Assembly: GCF_021764745.1 (NCBI RefSeq)
Contig: NZ_JAETXX010000003.1
Span: forward strand, 186,001 to 250,000
DNA: 64,000 bases
Direction: 5' to 3'
Origin: Joostella atrarenae
GTDB taxonomy: Bacteria > Bacteroidota > Bacteroidia > Flavobacteriales > Flavobacteriaceae
In this document: positions 1 through 11,794 of the stretch, piece after piece
How the letters are laid out: each line of letters begins with the position of its first letter
Position numbering within the stretch: the first letter of the stretch is position 1
Position numbers and translations under genes: made by a program
Notes under the pieces: generated by a model
The model's input: the letters and a program-made list of their open reading frames with translations, nothing else
The model's database searches: none
What the model was told of the DNA's origin: nothing

Positions 1-1947
1 TTGACTCTTCTGAGTTATGAAGTTCTCTAAATACCATTAAGTAGCCTGTTTTTTTGTCTGGATGATATATTTGAAAACCTGTCCAAGAAGCATTGTTAGG
101 TTTATTTCCTATGGGAAAAACATAACTATCAAAAATTATAGTTCTTTCTTTCTTATAGATTTCAATAAGTTTTTTTAACTCTGCTTTTTCCTCTGGCTTC
201 ATTAGTTGAGTTAACATAAAACCAGCTGGCACACCCACAAAAGCTGTCATGGCACAATAGGATTGGCTATGTTTTACGGCATCTGAAAACTCTGAATTTG
301 TTCTGCTTGGATTTTGCCAATTGGTTTGTAGCTTGTTCATGTTATAGAATTTAGACATCATCCAATGATGGCGCAATGTAACGTAGGGTACATAGACAAT
401 ATGGTGTGGCATGTTATTTTGGATGTTTTGAAAATACATTGGTCCATATTCACGAGCAGTACTATACCAACCATAGCGAGGGTCGTCATATTCAGGACAC
501 CATGAAACCTGCGTTTGATAATTTGAAAATTTAATAAAGTCCCGTATACCATCCATTCTTACATGATAGGACTCCCAATCCTCTATTTTATCAAAATCTA
601 ATTTCCAAGTAGCCACATCCAGTTTTTCTTGGTTGGTTCTCATTTCTTCAGGCGAGATATAACGTATGGCAGCCCAAAGCCCTATCTTTATATTGTTGCT
701 CTCGGCAAGTTTCTTTACATTCTTCCAATCGGCGTCATATCCAATATTTGTATTTGGATGCCAAGATTTTCTACTAAATGTATCTCCATCTTGCCAACCA
801 TCATCAATCCGGACAATATCCATACCTAATTCTGAAGCTGATTTTATTTCTTTTTCTATAACAGAAAATTCAGAATTTTCGCGACCATATATTTTATCGC
901 CTTTGCCTTCTCTATAATCGCTTCCCCAGGTATCTACAAGCATGTGCATGTCTCTTTCTTTATTGATTGGAAAACGGGTTCTATCAAACTTTTTAAGCGC
1001 TAACTGCATTCCATCTTCACCATCACTATAAAGTATGCTCCAAGTAGCCCAGGTTCTTCTAAACTCATTAGTGATTTCATTGGGTTTTAACCCCCACCCT
1101 GTAACCTCCACCCCTTTAGGTGTACAATAAAAACTACCTGTTTGGTGACCATAATTATTTACTGTTTTGTTAGATTCCTTTAATAGAATCAACCCTTCAT
1201 TTCCTGTTTCAATAGAGAGCCCACTAGCCCATGTATTTTGTTCATCGCTAAAAAGTGGCCAACCTTCAACAACCTCTTCTTTCACCATATCCTTAGTGTT
1301 CACACGATTACCAGGATCATTATAATATCCCCAATATCGACGTTTGTTTTCCAACGAAAAATCTACCGGAACATATTCTGTTCTTGCAATTTTTATTGGC
1401 TGATTGGAACCATAGTATTTTTTATATGCTATATCTTTCGGAATCCCTTCTGTAGAAAAACCTTCATTCACTCTCACCTCTAAAGCAGTCCATAGTCCTA
1501 GTTCATTTGGATATACACGGATTAAATATTTAATTTGAATACCGTGTTCGTATAAAACTTCTGTCGTTACCAATAGATGTTTTGATGTAAAATTATCATC
1601 ATTGGACACCTTACAATCAACAGAAATTAAAGAAGCTTTTGAATTATTCCCAATCTTATTTGGTAAATTCCAGTCTGAATCATAGGAGGATAAAGCATTT
1701 GTAGCCCATTCTTTCCCAGTGATTTTATTTTTGAAACTTACAGTTTTGAAACCTGCTCCACTCCATACCCATGTTCTACTAATCTTTCCTGTACTTACAT
1801 ATAACTTATTGTTTTTATAAGTTGCTTTTGCCTTATCCAGATTAACATGTAAATCGGTTGAATTTGCTTTTTTTTGTGAATAACACTTACCTATTAATAT
1901 TATAAACAATAAGCTTAACCCAAAGATATTTCTTACCAGTTGCATAA
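1..1947 (-). CDS. GH36-like alpha-galactosidase, 3' end outside window
   Basis: The frame is open for 649 codons from the ATG at 1947-1945 to the window edge, so the C-terminus is missing. A signal peptide (about residues 1-23, ending CYSQ) predicts export. An N-terminal beta-sandwich-like part (about 30-310) precedes a TIM-barrel part with MHMLVDTWGS near 333, RIDDGWQ at 379-385 and WKLDFDK at 447-453. The last two match clan-D (GH27/GH36) alpha-galactosidase motifs, which makes D450 the candidate nucleophile. The gene starts 6 bases after the stop of the sulfatase upstream, so the two are co-transcribed. Its role would be removal of terminal alpha-galactose (D or L unknown) from the PUL substrate. 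The family is fairly sure from motifs; the exact subfamily and substrate are inference. Confidence 0.78.
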
Positions 1948-1953
1948 TTTTTA

Positions 1954-3666
1954 TTATTCTTGATATTCAATTATAATATTTCTATAACCTAAATCTTCTT
2001 GGTTCCACCTTCCTATTTTTGGTGTTTTAAATCCCTTTGTATAAACAGTGAGGTTTTGTAGCCCTGTTCCAACTTCTATATTTTCAAAAACTATTTCGTT
2101 TTTGCCTTTTACCATATCCTTCTCCATCAATGTGTCCCCTATTTTTATACACAACTTGGCACCATGAGGAAATAAATCGGGTTGTACATTCTCAACAATA
2201 AATTTATAAGGTCCAGTTTTTAGAACCTTTAACGGCCAACCATTTTCATTTCTATCAAAAAATTGGAGCGTGAGTTTCTTTTGAGCAGAAGAACCTAGCT
2301 CTGTATAACTGGTAACATACCCCCTTGTAGAAGAAACATCATCAAACCATTTTTTGGTAGCCTCAATCATTTTATTAAAAACTTCTGGCTTGTCTTCTGC
2401 AATATTATTGCTCTCATATGGATCCTTAGAAATATCATATAACTCTTTACCATTAACTAATTTAAAGGTATCAGTTCTCATTGTCACATTATTCCAAAGT
2501 TTTGGAACAGCTGCACGATCCCATTGACTGAAGAAAGTTCTTGATTTTGGAATATGATTTTTACCAAATAAAGCAGGTACAAGACTTATTCCATCAATTG
2601 GATTTGGAAGATTCAAGTTTGTATTGTCGGCAATTTCTACTAAAGATGGTAACAAATCAATATGAGCAGCCATACTTTTAATTTCGTGACCAGCTCGTAA
2701 TTTACCCTGCCACCTAAAAAAACATGGTACTTTGATACCCCCATCATAAACATTTCCTTTTTCCCCACGCATTCCGATATTATATCTTACCTGTCTTCCT
2801 TGATCTCCCCCTTCAATTTGAGGACCATTGTCTGACATATATATAATTAGTGTGTTCTCATCTAAATTAAGTTCATTTATTTTAGTCATTAAACGCCCTA
2901 CGTTTTCATCCAACTTACTAATCATACCATAAACTTCGGCTGTATGTCTCACTAAACTATCATTCTTTAAAAAAGGTTTTACATATTCAAAAGGTACTTG
3001 AGGTTTATCTGCTGTATGTGGCATATAAGTAGCAACATAGGCAAAAAAGGGTTTATTTTCTTTCGATTTTTCCTCAATCCATTCTATAGCATCATCAAAA
3101 ACAACATCTGTTAAAAATCCTTTTCGATGATCTAACACACCATTAGACTTCATTATAGGATCAAACCTAGTTGCAGAATCTTTTGCATATTCTTCAAATT
3201 CAAATGTCTTATCAAATCCTTGATCCATTGGCCTTTGAGGAGTATTGTATCCTAAATGCCATTTTCCAAACAAGGCTGTTGTATACCCTCTATCCTTTAA
3301 TGCTTCTGCAATTGTATATTCATCTCCATGCATACTAACCCTTCCCTTCCATGTATCCCATACTCCTGTACGTTGATTATATCTTCCCGTCATGATAGAT
3401 GCTCTTGTTGGAGAACATACTGGACTTACAAAAAAGTTATTGAAACGTGTACTCTCCTTATAAATTTTATCAATATTAGGAGTTTTTAAAATGGTATTTC
3501 CGTAAGCACTAAAATCACCATACCCTTGGTCATCGGCCAGAATGAAAAGAATATTAGGTTGTTTATTTACAAATGCCTTCTCTTTTTTTGTAGTTTTTGA
3601 GTTACAGGAAAATAATAATATAACTAAGTAAATTATACTTAAAACAAATAATTTATTACTATTCAT
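1954..3666 (-). CDS. Formylglycine-dependent sulfatase (S1 family), lipoprotein
   Basis: The 570-residue protein begins with a lipoprotein signal ending LLFSC (C21). It carries the sulfatase signature CSPTRASIMTGR at 84-95, in which C84 would be converted to formylglycine. D45 and D46 (LADDQGYGD) are expected calcium ligands. KWHLG and MSDNGPQ later in the chain are further sulfatase motifs. The length is usual for the family. It probably removes ester sulfate from the algal glycan before the downstream alpha-galactosidase acts; the two genes are 6 bases apart. It is paralogous to the sulfatase at 55593-57419, sharing the DQGYGD and CSPTRA blocks. Sulfate position and sugar cannot be read from the sequence. 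Confidence 0.93.
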   Translation of the reverse strand: MNSNKLFVLSIIYLVILLFSCNSKTTKKEKAFVNKQPNILFILADDQGYGDFSAYGNTILKTPNIDKIYKESTRFNNFFVSPVCSPTRASIMTGRYNQRTGVWDTWKGRVSMHGDEYTIAEALKDRGYTTALFGKWHLGYNTPQRPMDQGFDKTFEFEEYAKDSATRFDPIMKSNGVLDHRKGFLTDVVFDDAIEWIEEKSKENKPFFAYVATYMPHTADKPQVPFEYVKPFLKNDSLVRHTAEVYGMISKLDENVGRLMTKINELNLDENTLIIYMSDNGPQIEGGDQGRQVRYNIGMRGEKGNVYDGGIKVPCFFRWQGKLRAGHEIKSMAAHIDLLPSLVEIADNTNLNLPNPIDGISLVPALFGKNHIPKSRTFFSQWDRAAVPKLWNNVTMRTDTFKLVNGKELYDISKDPYESNNIAEDKPEVFNKMIEATKKWFDDVSSTRGYVTSYTELGSSAQKKLTLQFFDRNENGWPLKVLKTGPYKFIVENVQPDLFPHGAKLCIKIGDTLMEKDMVKGKNEIVFENIEVGTGLQNLTVYTKGFKTPKIGRWNQEDLGYRNIIIEYQE

Positions 3667-3893
3667 AATTTATAAGAATCTTTTTTGAATTAATGTTTTA
3701 ATTGTTTTATCCTCCATTTTCATTGATCTCTTTGATAGAGATTTTAAAATTTATTACTTTGATATTAGAAAGCTTAATTAATAGTATTATTAATTAACAA
3801 CACTGAATACAATTAATTTTGAAACATTTGCTAACCTTATAATATTTTTTTTTTGCCATAAATAAAAACTACTCCTCTAAGTTTGTTACATAC

Positions 3894-5903
3894 CTAGTTT
3901 ACAATTAGTTTTTTTGTTACATTATTTATCCTAACAAAATACAGCCCTTTTTTTCTGATGTTTAATGCCGATGGAGTTATTAATTTTAAACTTTGTTTGT
4001 TTTTAAATTGATTAACAAAAAGCGTATGACCTAAAGCATCATATACTTCTATCGAAATATTATTAGACACCTCACCATTGATACTTATTGTAAAAGCCGT
4101 ATGGAGTTTAACTGGGTTAGGGTATAAATTGGCGTTTAAAGATTTTACAAAATCGTTAGTGCTTAATGATTGACTTGCCGAGTTTGAAGGGAAAACAATG
4201 TAACCTCCACAATGTATCCATTCGCTAAACATTCCATTGCATTTGCTTTCACTAGGGTTCCAAATACCGGTATGGATAGGCATTCCTTCCGCTTCGTGCG
4301 TTACACTACCCAATCTTACATGGTCTATTTGAACATCTCTGGATCCAGCATCATTAATAAAATCCACCTTAACATTTCCATTCAAGTCTGAGCTAAAAGT
4401 ATAATCTGCCATAGTAGAAGATAAAATAACCTCGTCTATAAGAACACTTCCTACACTAATTTGTAAAACTTCATCTCCTTGAGTGCCCCTAGCCCTAACA
4501 ACAATATTGTATAGTTCTCCAGAGCCTTCACTTGAAGTAAAGTTTCCGTAATTAATATAACCATTACAATTAAGTTCATCGCTTAAAATCCCACCACAAG
4601 AGCCATTCTGAAAGACACCTGTGTTTTCAACCATATCTTCAGAATCTTTAATCATATCTCCAAAAGCTAGATAATCTGTATGGACATTTGTGGATCCAGA
4701 ACTATTATTTGTAAATTCTAATTTAACATCTCCTGTTAAAGGTGTTGTGGTGGTATAATTGTCTAGTTGATTTGATAGTGAAAAATTTTGCACCACTTGA
4801 TTGTTTACTAAGACTCTTACATTTTCTGTACCACTTGTCCCTTTAGCCCTAAATGTGATCTTTTTATTCGAAGTTGGGGCAACATTCCACCACTTATAAC
4901 CCTTGGATGTAGCATCTGGTATTAGATAGTTATCTATACTATTTAAACTAACATCGTTCCAACTGCTCCAATCTAACCAGGAATGCTGATACAGCTCCAA
5001 AGTTTGTGAATTTTCTTCATAACCATCTACTGTTTTAACATAAGAGTGACCGCTATTTGCATAATCCCATTCCGTACATATCATCCTATAGTTTCTAGAT
5101 AACTTTCTAGGAAGCTGTCCGTTGTCTTGTTGGTACATGTGATAACCAACTGAAGTCTTGTCCCAGTCGATATCATTTCTGTAGGCATTAATTGCATTTT
5201 CCATAGTACTCTGGTGGATGCCGTTAAAGGAAAACATTATTACCTGTCTCTCGGGGGCATCGGCTCTAACTTGATCGTATATTTCTAGTAAGTCATTTTT
5301 AAATGAAGTTCCATTAGTATTATAATAATCGCCTTGGTTGATATTATAGTATTCAGTAAAATTAAATAATGGCTCATTGGTGATTTCGTATATAACATTA
5401 GGATTGTCCTTATACCTTGGTGCAACAACTTGCCAAAATTGCTTCATTCACTGAGTACTTTCCGGTAATAAGGTCGTGCCATTATAATTTACTGTTGATT
5501 GTTCGCCTGTATTGTGATAATTAATGATAATGGTCATGTCCTTTGCAACAGCATTCGCTACGGATTGATCTAAAGCTACAATAAGAGGATGGGTATCGTG
5601 GGTACTTGGACTGCTTGGGTCTGGTATACCCCAATAGTCTGATGTGCTATTAAATCCTCGTCTATTGTACCAACCTCCAATCCAGCATACTCGTACAGCA
5701 TTTAAATGCCTATCTTTAATTTGTTGCCATCCATTAGGATCCATGCAAAAACTTGTTGAAGCTGTTACATATGGTCTTTTCCCAATCGCTATTGCTGTTC
5801 CTCTTATGCGTTCACCATCCTTGTTAAGCAGTGTTTTTTGCTGTGCATTTATGCTAAAGAGCGTAAAAGCAAATAAGCATGTAAATAAGTAGTTTAATTT
5901 CAT
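3894..5903 (-). pseudogene. GH5 - 2x CBM60 - T9SS protein, interrupted by in-frame TGA (copy 1)
   Basis: Two frames abut exactly in the same phase. One codes 151 residues (5903-5448, signal peptide ending SINAQQ) and stops at TGA (5450-5448). The next codon is ATG, opening 517 more residues. Together they form one GH5 barrel: VRVCWIGGW in the first part, then YEITNEPLF (acid/base E25 of the second part) and MICTEWDY (nucleophile E126). After the barrel come two roughly 110-residue modules (about 195-303 and 312-418 of the second part) with the CBM60 pattern RAKGT..., DVQ[IV]DH, CNGYI and paired cysteines. The C-terminus (about 440-517) is a T9SS sorting domain with LYPNPV. An endo-acting xylan- or galactan-directed enzyme is likely from CBM60 knowledge. 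Neither half alone would fold as a barrel. The first 1.27 kb is duplicated at 41741-43012. Confidence 0.85.
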
Positions 5904-5907
5904 AATA
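4636..5907. repeat. 1,272-bp direct repeat, copy 1 (partner 41741-43012)
   Basis: This stretch matches 41741-43012 at a constant offset of 37,105 bases. I found a single difference, at 5897 versus 43002, which is synonymous (TTA/CTA, Leu4). It covers the start of the GH5 gene, the shared TGA, the rest of the barrel and most of the first CBM60 module. Similarity drops abruptly just upstream of the start codon and just after residue 270 of the second frame. Both copies have the same orientation. Confidence 0.93.
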
Positions 5908-6272
5908 ATTTAGTTTTAGAGAAGCAAAATTACTCCATCCCCAACCTGTAGTATGAAAATTATGATGCATATAATACACTTAATGTTGCATTTTATCTAA
6001 GGTCATATATTAAGGCTGCAAAGAATTTCCCTAAAGCAAGCACACTAGGACGCAGCTATAGGGTGTCTTTTTTAAGTTCGTCTTGAGTATTTCTTTTCTA
6101 AGACCTAACCTAGTCACACCCTACAATTACCTATGACTTATGGAACTAAATTGAGATACCATATATTATTACATCTCGCATACCTTAATACGGAAATAAC
6201 ATTTTACCGCGTTTACGTATAGAGACTTTTAACTCTTTCTCATAGCATACAAACTAAAAATATCATTTCAAT
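5904..6272. other. Intergenic region, holds promoter of GH5 copy 1
   Basis: This 369-base gap contains the promoter/operator described at 5925-5990. The rest (about 6000-6272) is AT-rich, lacks an open frame with coding character, and shows no RNA gene or clear terminator for the frameshifted gene ending at 6273. A GGGTGT/ACACCC pair near 6063 and 6116 is too widely spaced to call. Confidence 0.6.
5925..5990 (-). promoter_or_regulatory. Site A: direct-repeat operator plus -7 box, GH5 copy 1
   Basis: On the plus strand TGATGCA starts at 5963 and TGTTGCA at 5984, exactly 21 bp apart. CAAAATTA at 5925-5932 reads TAATTTTG on the coding strand and fits the Bacteroidota -7 consensus TAnnTTTG. It lies 30 bp downstream of the repeat and 22 bp before the ATG. 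No -33 TTTG is visible, as expected if an activator replaces it. The same layout recurs at five other promoters in the window. Binding by the hybrid two-component regulator is inferred. Confidence 0.7.
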
Positions 6273-7977
6273 TTAGATATTATTAACAGTATCTACAATG
6301 TTTTTTAATTCATTTAAGGAAGCTTTAAATGGTTGAAAACAAGGTATGTGCACCACTTCATAATCTACATAAAGCGTAGGACACAGGGGTGAACTTTTTT
6401 TAAGAGCAACCCACTCCTGCCATTTTCCATTATATAACTTAATTGCTCCTCTAGCTTCCGTTACATCAAACCCCTTATTTAACTTGTGTTTGGCCAATAA
6501 GATTTGTATTCTCCAGACCTGCTCTATAATTTCATATTTTATTCGTCCATAAGAAGCTGAGACTTTTAAGAATTCATCATCAACTACATTTGGCAAGTTT
6601 ATTTGTTTAGATAATTTTTCAATCTCATACCAATCTTTAATATAATGTTCTTTTTCAGCCAAGACTTTTTCGGTAAAATCGTTTTTTACAATATCTTGCA
6701 AATCTATGCCTGCCAAGTAATGATCCCTTACATACCAGGGGTTGGTCCAACCGTACTGTGTTGCTTGTCCGTAATACACGGCATCAGTTGATAATAAGCA
6801 AAGTTTTCTGAATTTTTCAGCATCACTTTCTGATAGTTTTAAATGATTAAGTGCATAATCATAAAAAATGTCTTCCTCACTCTTCTTGGGATGAAGGGCA
6901 AACTCCCTAACCATATATTCGTTAAGTTTAATCCAGAGTTCGTTATTAAAATAAGGGTCTACCCAACCATCTCCCCAGGTCCAGGTCCAAAACCCTTTTA
7001 TTTTTTCATCTGTATATAAATCTTGAAGCCCTTTTTTGTTTTCCTTCATTTCAGACCAACCTTCTATCACGCCTTTTCCTATGTAATAAGGATGACTGTT
7101 TCTACCATAAATCCCTGCTTGATTCGTGGAAATTTCTACTATTTGTTGATGTTTTCCTAAGCCAATAGTCTTATTAAAAGGGTTACCTCTTAAAAAATCA
7201 TTATTTACATGCTTTATCGAAAAAAATTAAGTTATCATGAGGCTCCACTGCATTAGTCGCTTTTAAATAAAATTCTGGCTTGGTATGAAATTGACTAAAA
7301 TCCCAAGTTCTGTAAATGAGTTTTTTATTGCGTTTCACACAAATTTCATCACGAAGTAAATTAATGAGTATAGAATGCTCTTCTGGTGTTGTAGCAGGAG
7401 AAGTTCCTCGATGAAAAGGGGTGTCGTGCAAGTAAGTTTCTCCATGACGAATAGTTAGCCCATCAACTTCAGGGAAGCGTTTAAAAATTTCTGCTATTTG
7501 TGCTTTTAGTAACTTCTGGGTCATTTCTTTCTTAATAGACAATTTGCCATCGATAGACATTTCTTCTTCGTACTTTTTTAAAACCGATTTTGGTACTACT
7601 AAAACATCGGTAAAAGGGTAGATTGGAACATCATATTTTTCCGCAATATCTATACGCGTTTTAACATTTGCCGCATGACGTTGTATCCACATTTTCTCCG
7701 CTGATTTTTCAGGAACTATATTATCTTCAAAATCATCATAAGTCAGTCCACATTGAATTTCGATTTTTGGCACTTGACCTGTATAGCCTAAAGATTTTAT
7801 ATATTCTGGTTGCGTATATTCAGATTCAAAGTGGGGTTCACCTGGGTTATGATGAACCATGTTCAGTAGTATAGGGTACCTGTCCCTTGTTTCAGGTTTA
7901 GGTGTGTTTTCATCCATTTTTTCACAGCATAAAAGCAAAATTATTGCGAAAACTGATAACTTTAATGGGGTGTACAT
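6273..7977 (-). pseudogene. Unrecognised lipoprotein, probable glycosidase-like; frameshifted
   Basis: The first frame (7977-7201, 258 residues) starts with a lipoprotein signal (LLLCC) and ends NLIFFDKACK. The second frame resumes upstream of 7070 and runs to 6273. At the A7 run 7220-7226 (T7 on the coding strand), removing one base gives NLIFSIKHVNNDFLRGNPFN and joins both frames. That restored text matches the intact paralogue at 20706-22472 (NLIFSIKHNRYHRMNPF). The complete product would be about 568 residues. Shared blocks are NPGEP near the N-terminus, RTWDFSQFHT, KGVIEGW and GDGWVDPYFNNELW. No family is recognised with certainty. Either this is a recent pseudogene or the extra base is a sequencing error. 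Confidence 0.8.
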
Positions 7978-8383
7978 AGTTTTAATTTATTTTGTTAAAA
8001 TATATTATAATAGGGTGAAAAGAAAACACTTCAATACATCAGCTTTCAAGATTTGTTACCGCCAAATGTATTTATTACGTTCTTACCAATAAAAAAGGAA
8101 AGAAAATCATAAATACAGATTTTACTGTAGCATTTTCATGACTACTCCTTTTTCAATAAGGGAAAATATTTAAACTCCAAAACAAAATGTAGTATTGGCT
8201 TTGGAGTTTAAACTTTTACTATTGAACTCATCTTGACTTTTTCTATTTCCTAAAAAACGCTTAAAATTCACCCATATTTTACTGTTTTTATTAGTCGTAG
8301 CGATACTATGACTTCTAAAAACACCTTATCTGGTCAAATTTTATTTCATTTTCGGTTAAACACGAAAAGTCAAGCTGGGTTCT
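7978..8383. other. Intergenic region without a gene
   Basis: This 406-base gap separates the end of the FG-GAP gene from the frameshifted lipoprotein. It holds the 13-bp inverted repeat at 8169-8212 and a second 10-bp inverted pair, CTTGACTTTT at 8232-8241 and AAAAGTCAAG at 8365-8374. No direct-repeat operator of the type seen at 5962 was found here, and no credible open frame. Confidence 0.5.
8169..8212 (-). terminator. Possible terminator hairpin after the FG-GAP gene
   Basis: TTTAAACTCCAAA (8169-8181) and TTTGGAGTTTAAA (8200-8212) form a perfect 13-bp stem with an 18-base loop. It lies about 170 bases downstream of the FG-GAP gene on its coding strand. The following T-run is weak, so a terminator is only one reading; the symmetry would also suit a protein-binding site. 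Confidence 0.4.
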
Positions 8384-11300
8384 TTATTTTATTCTTACAG
8401 ATTGAAGAAATCCATCATTTTTAGCTGCTAGAATATAATTTTTGTTTTTAACAGTTATAGTTGTCAAGTCTTTAACATCACCACGAAGGTAAAGACCACT
8501 ATTGGTTGCGGGAATATCTTTAAAACTCCCTCGTCCATCACCTAAAAGCAATAGACCTATTCCTGCGTCTGCTCTAGGTGTTTCCACTTCTGAAGCGTAT
8601 AGATTCCCGGCTACTAGAGCATCTAAATGACCGTCTTTGTTATAATCATCGACTAAAACCTGATTTATTGGTGATATTTGGGCAGCATTAGGTAGTTGAT
8701 GTAAAATAAATTTTCCATCTTTATTTTCCAAATAAACACTAGCAAACGATTTAACTTGGTAATGTAAAGCGTTTTTAAGCTGATTTGGGTTATATACTTC
8801 GTTTAATGTCGCTTTTGAAAACGCATCATAAGTTTTAAATTTTTTCTTTAATGATGGAATTTGTTGAGAAGAACAAGATCTTCCTCTCACGGGGTATTTC
8901 TTCCCTTCATTAAAATAACTAAGAACAATATCGTTTTTATTATTGCTATCAAAATCACTAAAATAGATATCAAAAGTCTCATCCTCTTCAGCCTTATATT
9001 TATAGTTCAAACCAAGGTTCCCAACAATAAAATCTTGGTCGCCATCATTGTCAAAATCTCCAGAATTTATACTGAACCACCATCCTGTGGTATCTAAATT
9101 CAATCCCCAATCTTCAGATACATCTTTAAATATTCCTTCGTTGTTTTTAAATACTTTTATTGGCATCCACTCTCCCACTACAATAAGATCATCCCAGCCA
9201 TCTTTGTCTATATCGGCAAAAGACGCAGAGGTTGCAAGTCCGAGTTGTTTTAAAAAAGGTGCTTTTTGCGCAGTTATATCCTTAAATTTCGGATTACCAT
9301 TAGAGCTGATATTTTCTAATAAAAAGCTATTTGCTGGGTGTGGATAATTCCCTGGAACTAAACGACCAGTAACAAATAAATCTAAATCGCCATCTTTATC
9401 AAAATCATTAGCATACACTCTATTTCCACTACTAATCATTTTGGGCAAGGTAACTTTGCTTTTTTTAAAGTTTCCTTTACCATCATTTACATATAACCTA
9501 TCCTGTAACAATGGAGAATTATATGGGAATTCATTGCCTCCACTTACTATATAAAGATCATTGTCACCATCCATATCAGCATCAAATACTAATGCACCTA
9601 AGTCTTCATGGTTACGATCGTTGATAAGTATTTTTGTTTTCTGTTGTTCAAACTTACCTGTTGTAGTTTGAAAAAACAAACCACCAGGATAACCTTTAGC
9701 GGCACCTATATAGACATCGTTAAGACCATCTCCATTAAGATCTCCTGTAACTAAACCTGGCCCAAAACGGGACGTGCGGTGCGGTAAAAGAACCTCTGAC
9801 TCAAAATCGTCATATACATTTTCTTTATGTCTGTAAACCAACAATGAATCTGTAGAATTTTCAAAATACGTATTATTTAGAGGTTTTGGAGCATTAGTCT
9901 TTGGTTGGGCATTAGCATATAATAACTTTAAGTTTTGATTAGTGACTACATTCACTAACGTTTGCTCTTTTAAATCTGGCCAAATAATTTTAATACTGTC
10001 AATTTTCTTTGATTTTCCAAGACCGAAACTTAATTTAGGGGCTACTGATGATTGAAACCCGCGAGTTAATGTAAGTTGTTGATGCTGTAAACCACCATTT
10101 GCGTATAGTATTGCTTTGGTGCCTATGCCAAATTTATTTTCATCTTTCCCCTCAAAACTAAGTGTTAAAAAGTTTTGGTGCTCAGAACTAGTGTTTTCGT
10201 AAATGGAAACAACATCGTCAATATTATTCGTAATGATTTCTATATCCCCATCATTGTCTAAATCAGCATAAGTACTTCCATTCGAAAACCCTTCAAAAGA
10301 TATTCCCCAAGCCTCGTTTACTTTGCTAAATGTTAAATCCCCATTATTCTTAAATACAAAATTATCTATTCTTTCAGAGGGTATATTTAGAGATTTTTTA
10401 AGTAAACTATCCTTATGCTTTTTTTCACCTTCCAAAGAGATAAAGTAATCTCTATTGTTAACTTCCCTCCTAGTTCCGTTTGATACAAAAAGGTCTTTAA
10501 GCCCATCATTATCTAGATCAATTAGAAGTGGACTCCAGCTCCAGTCTGTAGAAGAAACACCTGCTAGCCTGGATATATCGCTAAAAACAGGTGTCCCATC
10601 TTCTTTGTTTCCTCTGTGGATTTGAAGGCTGTTTTGCATGTATTGCATACCAAACCCAGCTTTAACATTTCCATAGAATAAATCTGGATTCATACTTAGC
10701 ATATTAGCCTTTGAGCGCCTGTTACTAGCAGGGTTCATGTCTAATTGAATAATATCTTGTAAACCGTCATTGTTGTAATCGGCTATATCTACCCCCATTC
10801 CGTAGAAAGAGAAATGTTCTGTCGATTCCATTATCTTATCAGTAAAGGTTCCATCCTGATTATTTATATACATCATATCTGGTGTGTTAAAATCACTAGA
10901 AACATATAAATCATCCCATCCATCGTTATTAAGGTCACTTACTGTAGCACCTAATGAAAGTGAATACTTAAGCATACCTGCTTCGTTTGTGACGTTTTTA
11001 AAGACTCCATTGTCATTTCTATACATATGACCAGATTGTGCCATAGTCACATTATTAACAGCTTGAAGGTATTGATATGGTGTAAAGTTCACTGTTGTTG
11101 GTGGATAATTAGCAACATAAACATCTAAATCACCATCTCGATCATAATCAAAAAATGATGCCTGAATACTATGACCTTCATCTGCTAAACCATATTCAGC
11201 AGCTTTTTCCGTAAATGTCATGTCGCCATTATTGATAAAAAGCTGATTAATGTGAGGATAACTTTGACCGCTTACTGAACAATAAATATCTAAATAACCG

Positions 11301-11697
11301 TCATTGTTAATATCTACCATTGTACTCCCTGTATACCAACGTTTATCTCCTTCTAAATTTGCTCTTTCAGTAATATCTTCAAAAACTAAGTTTCCTTTGT
11401 TGAGATATAACTTATTCGAAACCATATTACCTGTAAAGAAAAGATCTATTAATCCATCATTATTTATGTCTCCTGCTGAAACACCTCCACCTAAATATAT
11501 ATATATGGATTAGTAAAATAATTAAGCGTATCCGATTCTGTAAGCGTGTTGGAAAACTTTATGTGGGTTTGGTTAGAACTTAAACCTTTAAAGATGGGTG
11601 CAATACCGTTTTTTTGTTCCTGATGATGCTTTTCTTTATCATTAATACAAGCAACAAGGAAACCAGATAAAAAAATAATTAACAGATTTTTTTTCAT
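8384..11697 (-). pseudogene. FG-GAP/VCBS repeat protein with ASPIC-UnbV domain, frameshifted at an AT tract
   Basis: A 68-residue frame (11697-11491) starts with a lipoprotein signal (FLVACIN) and ends NPYIYI. The main frame (1,013 residues from 11425) begins inside the first FG-GAP repeat. At (AT)6, 11495-11506, removing one AT unit gives NPYIYLGGGVSAGDINNDG and joins the two. The restored protein would have about 1,100 residues with many Ca-binding-like D-x-[DN]-x-D-G repeats. A UnbV/ASPIC block lies about 450-505 of the main frame (LTRGFQSS, FGLGK). Such proteins often sit next to SusC/SusD in Bacteroidota and may bind surface glycan, but their function is not established. It follows susD after a hairpin at 11743-11783. 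Confidence 0.85.
11495..11506. repeat. (AT)6 tract at the frameshift of the FG-GAP gene
   Basis: Six AT units sit about 65 codons after the lipoprotein start. Five units would put the signal peptide in frame with the FG-GAP repeats; six cause a TAG at 11493-11491. The tract could be a slippage switch, a fixed mutation or a read error. Confidence 0.75.
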
Positions 11698-11742
11698 GAT
11701 TACTAAACATTCTCAATATTGAACAGTAAAAATAAGATTTTT

Positions 11743-11783
11743 AAAGCATGAAAAGCAGAATTGAATTCTGCTTTTCATGCTTT
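11743..11783 (-). terminator. Strong hairpin terminator after susD
   Basis: A perfect 18-bp stem (AAAGCATGAAAAGCAGAA, with its complement) encloses a 5-base loop. It starts 12 bases after the susD stop on the coding strand and is followed by an A/T-rich stretch with short T-runs. It would end or attenuate the SGBP-SusC-SusD transcript before the FG-GAP gene. Confidence 0.75.
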
Positions 11784-11794
11784 CTAATAAAGCT

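Noticed and set aside
629-1483. Plus-strand open frames over the alpha-galactosidase gene and many others across the window
   Set aside because: They lie opposite or in other frames of strongly supported minus-strand genes, have no family motifs and no ribosome-binding context.
5448-5450. TGA as a selenocysteine codon in the GH5 genes
   Set aside because: No hairpin of SECIS type is evident after the codon, GH5 enzymes have no selenocysteine at this place, and Bacteroidota rarely use it. A mutation or read-through is simpler.
8232-8374. CTTGACTTTT/AAAAGTCAAG pair as ends of a small mobile element
   Set aside because: The arms are only 10 bp, no target duplication or coding trace lies between them, and chance is likely in this composition.
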